Origin: Terrimonas sp.
Lineage (GTDB): Bacteria > Bacteroidota > Bacteroidia > Chitinophagales > Chitinophagaceae
DNA length: 64,000 nt
NCBI RefSeq assembly: GCF_003075435.1
Contig: NZ_QCZJ01000013.1
Coordinates: 88,857-152,856, forward strand
Reading direction: 5' to 3'
Program-made: the position numbers and the translations under genes
In this document: positions 60,938 through 64,000 of the stretch, in pieces
Layout: each line of letters starts with the position of its first letter
Position numbering within the stretch: position 1 is the first letter of the stretch
The notes under the pieces: model-generated
Seen by the model: only the letters and a program-made list of their open reading frames with translations
What the model was told of the DNA's origin: nothing
Databases searched by the model: none

Positions 60938-61354
60938 TTAGAAAGGAAGATCGTCTGCCGTACCTGATGTTTCTACTACAGGATTAACATGTGCTGCCAT
61001 TTCTTCGGTATTGGATTGTGTGCCGCCTTCGCCTCTGTTACCTCCACCTAACAATTGTACACTAAAAACACGCAGTGTTAAAGATGTGCCGCTCGTACCA
61101 TCGTTTTTGGTATAAGTTCTTAATTCAGGCGTGCCCTCGGCGTATACCTGTGTACCTTTTTTAAGATACGGGGCAACACCTGTTCTGTCCGTCCAGTAAG
61201 CACATTCAACCCAGGTTGTTTTGTCTTTTTGCTGGCCTGAAGCATCACGGAATTTTTCGGTGTGTGCTACACTGAAGTTAATAACAGTTTTGCCGTTAAC
61301 CGTGTTTGTAACACAGTCTTTTCCTAAATTGCCAATTACCTGTAATCTGATCAT
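60938..61354 (-). CDS. ssb: Single-stranded DNA-binding protein
   Basis: The 138-aa protein has the OB fold (MIRLQVIGNLGKD, INFSVAHTEKF, TTWVECAYW) and the acidic C-terminal tip DDLPF that binds partner proteins in replication and repair. It is shorter than E. coli SSB, with a short linker. The window also contains ruvB, but the two are not linked. This may be a second SSB, because genome-encoded ones in this phylum are often longer. Confidence 0.93.
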   Translation of the reverse strand: MIRLQVIGNLGKDCVTNTVNGKTVINFSVAHTEKFRDASGQQKDKTTWVECAYWTDRTGVAPYLKKGTQVYAEGTPELRTYTKNDGTSGTSLTLRVFSVQLLGGGNRGEGGTQSNTEEMAAHVNPVVETSGTADDLPF

Positions 61355-61438
61355 AGTATTAGCTTTTTAAAGTTTAAAAAGGTTAAGTTAATGAATTTTA
61401 TGCTCTTTATAATTAATGGCAAGCTTTTTTAGGAAATT

Positions 61439-61461
61439 CAAAAAAGAGCCGTGACTGCTCT
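61439..61461 (-). terminator. Terminator of ridA
   Basis: On the minus strand AGAGC pairs with GCTCT (61457-61461 and 61445-61449) around a 7-nt loop, followed by six T. The stem is short, so strength is moderate. Confidence 0.55.
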
Positions 61462-61489
61462 CTGCCCGGGTAAATTTGTAATGCGCCGC

Positions 61490-61870
61490 TTACTTGGCAG
61501 CAGTTACACTTATTTCTACATTTACATTTTTAGGCAGTGTTTTTACCGCAACGGTTTCACGTGCCGGGAAAGCGCTTTTAAAATACTTACCATATACCTC
61601 ATTAACTGTGCTGAACAAACTCATGTCGCTGAGGAAGATGGTGGTTTTAATAATATTAGGATAATCCATTTGCGCGGCCTTTAATATCGCCCCGATATTC
61701 TTCATGACCAGTTCGGTTTCTTCAGTAATATTCGCGTTTTCTACATTGCCGGTTGCCGGGTTTATGGCTATCTGACCAGAAACAAAAAGTAAATCTCCTA
61801 TTTGTATTGCCTGGCTGTATGGTCCTATGGGAGCAGGTGCATTTGAGGTATTAATGATGATTTTGTTCAT
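61490..61870 (-). CDS. ridA: RidA-family imine deaminase
   Basis: This 126-aa protein hydrolyses reactive enamines and imines produced by PLP enzymes. The substrate-binding Arg104 in FPARETVAV and the IGPYSQAI start are conserved, as is the GQIAINPATG region. It should form a trimer. It diverges from tsaB and has an AT-rich upstream region. Confidence 0.95.
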   Translation of the reverse strand: MNKIIINTSNAPAPIGPYSQAIQIGDLLFVSGQIAINPATGNVENANITEETELVMKNIGAILKAAQMDYPNIIKTTIFLSDMSLFSTVNEVYGKYFKSAFPARETVAVKTLPKNVNVEISVTAAK

Positions 61871-61920
61871 GCTTAATAATTAAGCAGCAAAATTGCTATT
61901 CCTTACTCAGTCTTCCAACC

Positions 61921-61928
61921 TATTTTTG
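61921..61928 (+). promoter_or_regulatory. -7 element (TATTTTTG) of tsaB
   Basis: An exact TAnnTTTG match ends 25 nt before the tsaB ATG, with a TTG 25 nt upstream (61893-61895), slightly longer than the usual spacing. Confidence 0.5.
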
Positions 61929-61953
61929 CAAAATTTACCGAATAAGATTAAAG

Positions 61954-62622
61954 ATGGCATTGATACTTCATATTGATACTGCATTACAGCAGGCTAATGT
62001 AGGCATAGCAGATGATGGAATACCTTTGGTGAACATACAAAATGAAGACCAGTACAGTCATGCTGCTTTTGTGCAGCCGGCTATCCAGGAAGCGCTCCGG
62101 CAATCAAATATGAGTATAGATAGTATTGATGCAGTGGGTGTAACAGCAGGACCCGGTTCATATACAGGGCTGCGTGTTGCAATGGCAAGTGCAAAAGGCC
62201 TTTGTTATGCCCTGAATAAGCCGCTGCTCGCAGTTAATACGCTTGAGGTAATGGCCGCTGCCGCTATTGAGAAATTCCCGGGCTTTGATTTGTATTGTCC
62301 AATGATTGATGCACGCAGAAATGAAGTGTATACTTCATTATATACCAGTTCATTAGAAGTTTCAATGCCTGTTACAGCGCTTATTCTTGAAAAAACATCT
62401 TTTGAGAAAGCATTAGCAAATGCCACTGTACTTTATTTTGGTAATGGCTCAATAAAATTTAAAAATACCATTGAACCTCATGCAAAGGCTTTTTTTGAAG
62501 AGGTTGCTTATGACGGCGCCCATCTTGCAAAATGCCTACTTAAAAGCTTTAAACACAATGACTTTCAGGATCTTGCTTATGCAGAGCCTTTATATGTGAA
62601 AGATTTTTACCTGGGCAAATAA
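61954..62622 (+). CDS. tsaB: tRNA threonylcarbamoyladenosine protein TsaB
   Basis: The 222-aa protein is the TsaB subunit of the complex that makes t6A37 in tRNAs reading ANN codons. It has the ASKHA-type start ILHIDTALQQANVGIADDG, AGPGSYTGLRVAMASAKGL and the DARRNEVY motif. It activates TsaD. Length is typical. Confidence 0.94.
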   Translation: MALILHIDTALQQANVGIADDGIPLVNIQNEDQYSHAAFVQPAIQEALRQSNMSIDSIDAVGVTAGPGSYTGLRVAMASAKGLCYALNKPLLAVNTLEVMAAAAIEKFPGFDLYCPMIDARRNEVYTSLYTSSLEVSMPVTALILEKTSFEKALANATVLYFGNGSIKFKNTIEPHAKAFFEEVAYDGAHLAKCLLKSFKHNDFQDLAYAEPLYVKDFYLGK

Positions 62623-62700
62623 GTATAAATCGCAAAAACCATTCATATATTTTTATGTTCATTAACATACTTATGCAAAGGTTATTTGTGTTTTGATGCA

Positions 62701-62708
62701 TATCTTTG
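62701..62708 (+). promoter_or_regulatory. -7 element (TATCTTTG) of the arsR gene
   Basis: An exact TAnnTTTG match ends 42 nt before the ATG at 62751. Confidence 0.5.
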
Positions 62709-62750
62709 CTATTGATATCTAATGAATAAATTTTTAAAGTTATTACTCCT

Positions 62751-63104
62751 ATGACAGGCCTTGCAAGTCCTTACACAATGGTATTAAAAGGTACCGGACA
62801 GGAAAATGGATCTGAAGTAAAGATTGATTTCCTGAACGTAAAGAAAGCTGCGCTTATTTTAAGGGCGCTGAACCACAAATTACGCCAGCAAATGCTTCAG
62901 TTGCTGGATGAAAAGCAGAAAATGACTGTTACAGAACTGTATGTTCAATTAAGACTTGAACAGTCTGTAGCATCTCAGCATCTTGCTATTTTAAGAAGAG
63001 CCGGCATGGTAATTACAACAAGAGAAGGGAAATTTATTTATTATTCAGTAAATCATAAACGCCTTGCCGAGATTTACAATTTTGTAGAGCAACTTTTAGG
63101 TTGA
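62751..63104 (+). CDS. ArsR-family transcriptional regulator
   Basis: The 117-aa protein has a winged helix with the recognition helix EQSVASQHLAILRRAGMV (residues about 72-89). It contains no cysteine at all, so it cannot use the CVC metal site or the dithiol switch of sulfide sensors; any alpha-5 metal site is incomplete as well. The gene is followed by a dyad/terminator and the rhodanese gene, which suggests a link to sulfur metabolism through another ligand. Confidence 0.88.
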   Translation: MTGLASPYTMVLKGTGQENGSEVKIDFLNVKKAALILRALNHKLRQQMLQLLDEKQKMTVTELYVQLRLEQSVASQHLAILRRAGMVITTREGKFIYYSVNHKRLAEIYNFVEQLLG

Positions 63105-63120
63105 TATTACAATCGTTTTT

Positions 63121-63160
63121 AATAAAAGCGGTTGATATTTATCAACCGCTTTTATTTTTG
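63121..63160. terminator. Hairpin overlapping a promoter
   Basis: A perfect 17-bp inverted repeat (63121-63137 and 63140-63156, with the core AAGCGGTTGATA) runs into a T-tract and can end arsR transcription. The same DNA holds a promoter for the next gene: TTG at 63132-63134, 18 nt, TATTTTTG at 63153-63160. It could also be the ArsR operator. Confidence 0.65.
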
Positions 63161-63175
63161 TATTAAACCAATAGC

Positions 63176-63835
63176 ATGAGTAATATACAAGCGATAACTG
63201 TAGCGCAGTTAAAGGAGAAAATAAATAAGGAAAACATAACGGTAATTGATACCCGCAATGCGGCTGAATTTACCGATGGCTTTATATCTGGTTCCGTGTT
63301 TGTGGGCATGGAAGGAAATTTTACGGAGTGGATGTTGAACCTTTTTGCTCCGGGAACAGCTATAGTATTGATTGTTAGCCCGGGCAATGAAAAAGAGTGC
63401 ATAGATAAACTGGCAAATACAGGATTCACCAATATCCAGGGATATCTTGAGGGTGGTTTTGAAGCCTGGAAAAAAGCAGGCGAAAAAATTGACATGATCA
63501 TTAATGTTGATGCGGCTGAAATGGCGATGGATATTCCGTTTGATGAGAACCTTGTGATTGTAGATGTGCGCAAACCCGTTGAATTTGCTGATGGTCATAT
63601 TGAAAATGCTTTCAATCTGCCACTTTCTGATATGACAGACCCTGCCAATTTTATTAAGCTTGAGGAGCGTGATAATCTATATGTGCATTGCGCAAGAGGG
63701 TACCGGAGCGTGATTGCCGCTTCATTATTAAAGCAGCAGGGCTATGACAACCTGCGCAATGTGCTGGGTGGCTGGGAGTTTATAAAACACGCAAAAGGAA
63801 TAAAGATCGTAAAAGAAACAAGCGCGTTGAATTGA
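63176..63835 (+). CDS. Tandem rhodanese-domain protein
   Basis: The 219-aa protein has two rhodanese domains. The first (about 8-105, VIDTRNAAEF, GYLEGGFEAW) lacks the catalytic Cys. The second (about 115-210, VDVRKPVEFADGHIENAFNLPL) has C172 in HCARGYRSV. It resembles the C-terminal part of persulfide-dioxygenase-like MBL-rhodanese fusions, but no MBL domain is present. A role in persulfide or thiosulfate sulfur transfer is inferred. Confidence 0.88.
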   Translation: MSNIQAITVAQLKEKINKENITVIDTRNAAEFTDGFISGSVFVGMEGNFTEWMLNLFAPGTAIVLIVSPGNEKECIDKLANTGFTNIQGYLEGGFEAWKKAGEKIDMIINVDAAEMAMDIPFDENLVIVDVRKPVEFADGHIENAFNLPLSDMTDPANFIKLEERDNLYVHCARGYRSVIAASLLKQQGYDNLRNVLGGWEFIKHAKGIKIVKETSALN

Positions 63836-63842
63836 GCGGTGG

Positions 63843-63880
63843 CGATGAGCTATCAGCGGTCAGCTGTTAGCTATCAGTGT
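63843..63880. repeat. Low-complexity dispersed repeat
   Basis: The words GCTATCAGCGGTCAGCTG and TTAGCTATCAG form a short degenerate repeat typical of intergenic filler in this phylum. Confidence 0.4.
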
Positions 63881-63882
63881 CA

Positions 63883-64000
63883 TGTCCTGAAAAAAGTAGA
63901 CACTATTACTACTATTACCCTTTTTCTTTTTTTTGTTACTTTTTTTCTTTTTACAATCCACATTTTAATTGTGGATTATTATAAACTTATTTGATTTACA
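63883..64000 (+). mobile_element. Possible left end of an IS3-like insertion sequence
   Basis: The string TGTCCTGAAAAAAGTAGACA starts at 63883 and resembles the terminal inverted repeat of some IS3-type elements. It is followed by a T-rich leader and an AATCCACA/TGTGGATT hairpin (63955-63977). The window ends before any transposase frame, so this is only a suggestion. Confidence 0.3.

Noticed and set aside
1..64000. CRISPR array
   Set aside because: The repeats seen are long, palindromic, dispersed and lack regular unique spacers, and no cas gene is present.
1..64000. tRNA or rRNA genes
   Set aside because: No cloverleaf-like intergenic segment or conserved rRNA string was recognised by eye. 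A covariance search was not possible.

Overview
The window looks like a chromosome segment of a Bacteroidota bacterium, most likely family Chitinophagaceae or a near relative. The reasons are: AT-rich DNA (about 40 % GC by eye); many copies of the Bacteroidota -7 promoter element TAnnTTTG and few Shine-Dalgarno sites; and families typical of the phylum, such as BatB/BatC, an S46 dipeptidyl-peptidase, a DUF6089/PorG-like barrel, an RprX/RprY-like two-component pair, sigma-54 followed by a PAP2-like membrane protein, a glycine-rich RRM protein, and Tat-like secreted Gfo/Idh and TIM-barrel sugar enzymes. No tRNA, rRNA, CRISPR array or prophage was seen.

Layout. 1-5.8 kb: a class D beta-lactamase, a Bat operon fragment, a DMT exporter, a lipoprotein, a DsbA-like protein and an RRM RNA-binding protein. 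5.9-11 kb: a Gfo/Idh oxidoreductase plus sugar isomerase, then a metal-linked locus (merC diverging from SCO1-fur-ruvB) around a perfect 43-nt palindrome. 11-16 kb: response regulators, an OmpR-type two-component system and an aldo/keto reductase. 15.5-24 kb: a forward run with an alpha/beta hydrolase, a CBS protein, an Omp85-like protein, NAD kinase, a DUF6089 barrel, a FUSC transporter and an L,D-transpeptidase-like protein. 24-33 kb: rpoN, a receiver-Hpt protein, a GHL10 glycosidase-like lipoprotein, MarR, an aminotransferase, DUF4197, a GH125 mannosidase and DUF695. 34-47 kb: periplasmic peptidases (S46, S9, M28), DXS, a LytS/LytTR pair, an ATE-like transferase and an SMP-30 protein. 47-55 kb: an MsbA-like ABC exporter and a glycosyltransferase cluster with two divergent paralogues, a methyltransferase-like protein, DUF5672 and another GT. 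55-64 kb: a secreted intradiol dioxygenase, two coupled thioredoxin-fold proteins, a serine hydrolase flanked by two copies of a palindromic repeat, aspartate kinase, SSB, RidA, TsaB, ArsR and a double rhodanese.

Most genes are ordinary. The parts that deserve attention are regulatory and repeat-level. They are: the 7-1-7 Fur-family operator sitting inside the merC promoter; a terminator, promoter and dyad superposed between arsR and the rhodanese gene; a set of promoters whose -7 element ends 3-8 nt before the start codon (candidate leaderless mRNAs); a dispersed palindromic repeat family with a shared core but different outer arms; long leaders ahead of the RRM gene and of a small secreted protein; and small unlisted ORFs. 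I found no clear-cut new multi-gene system. The 49.5-54.7 kb glycosylation cluster is the best candidate for uncharacterised biochemistry.
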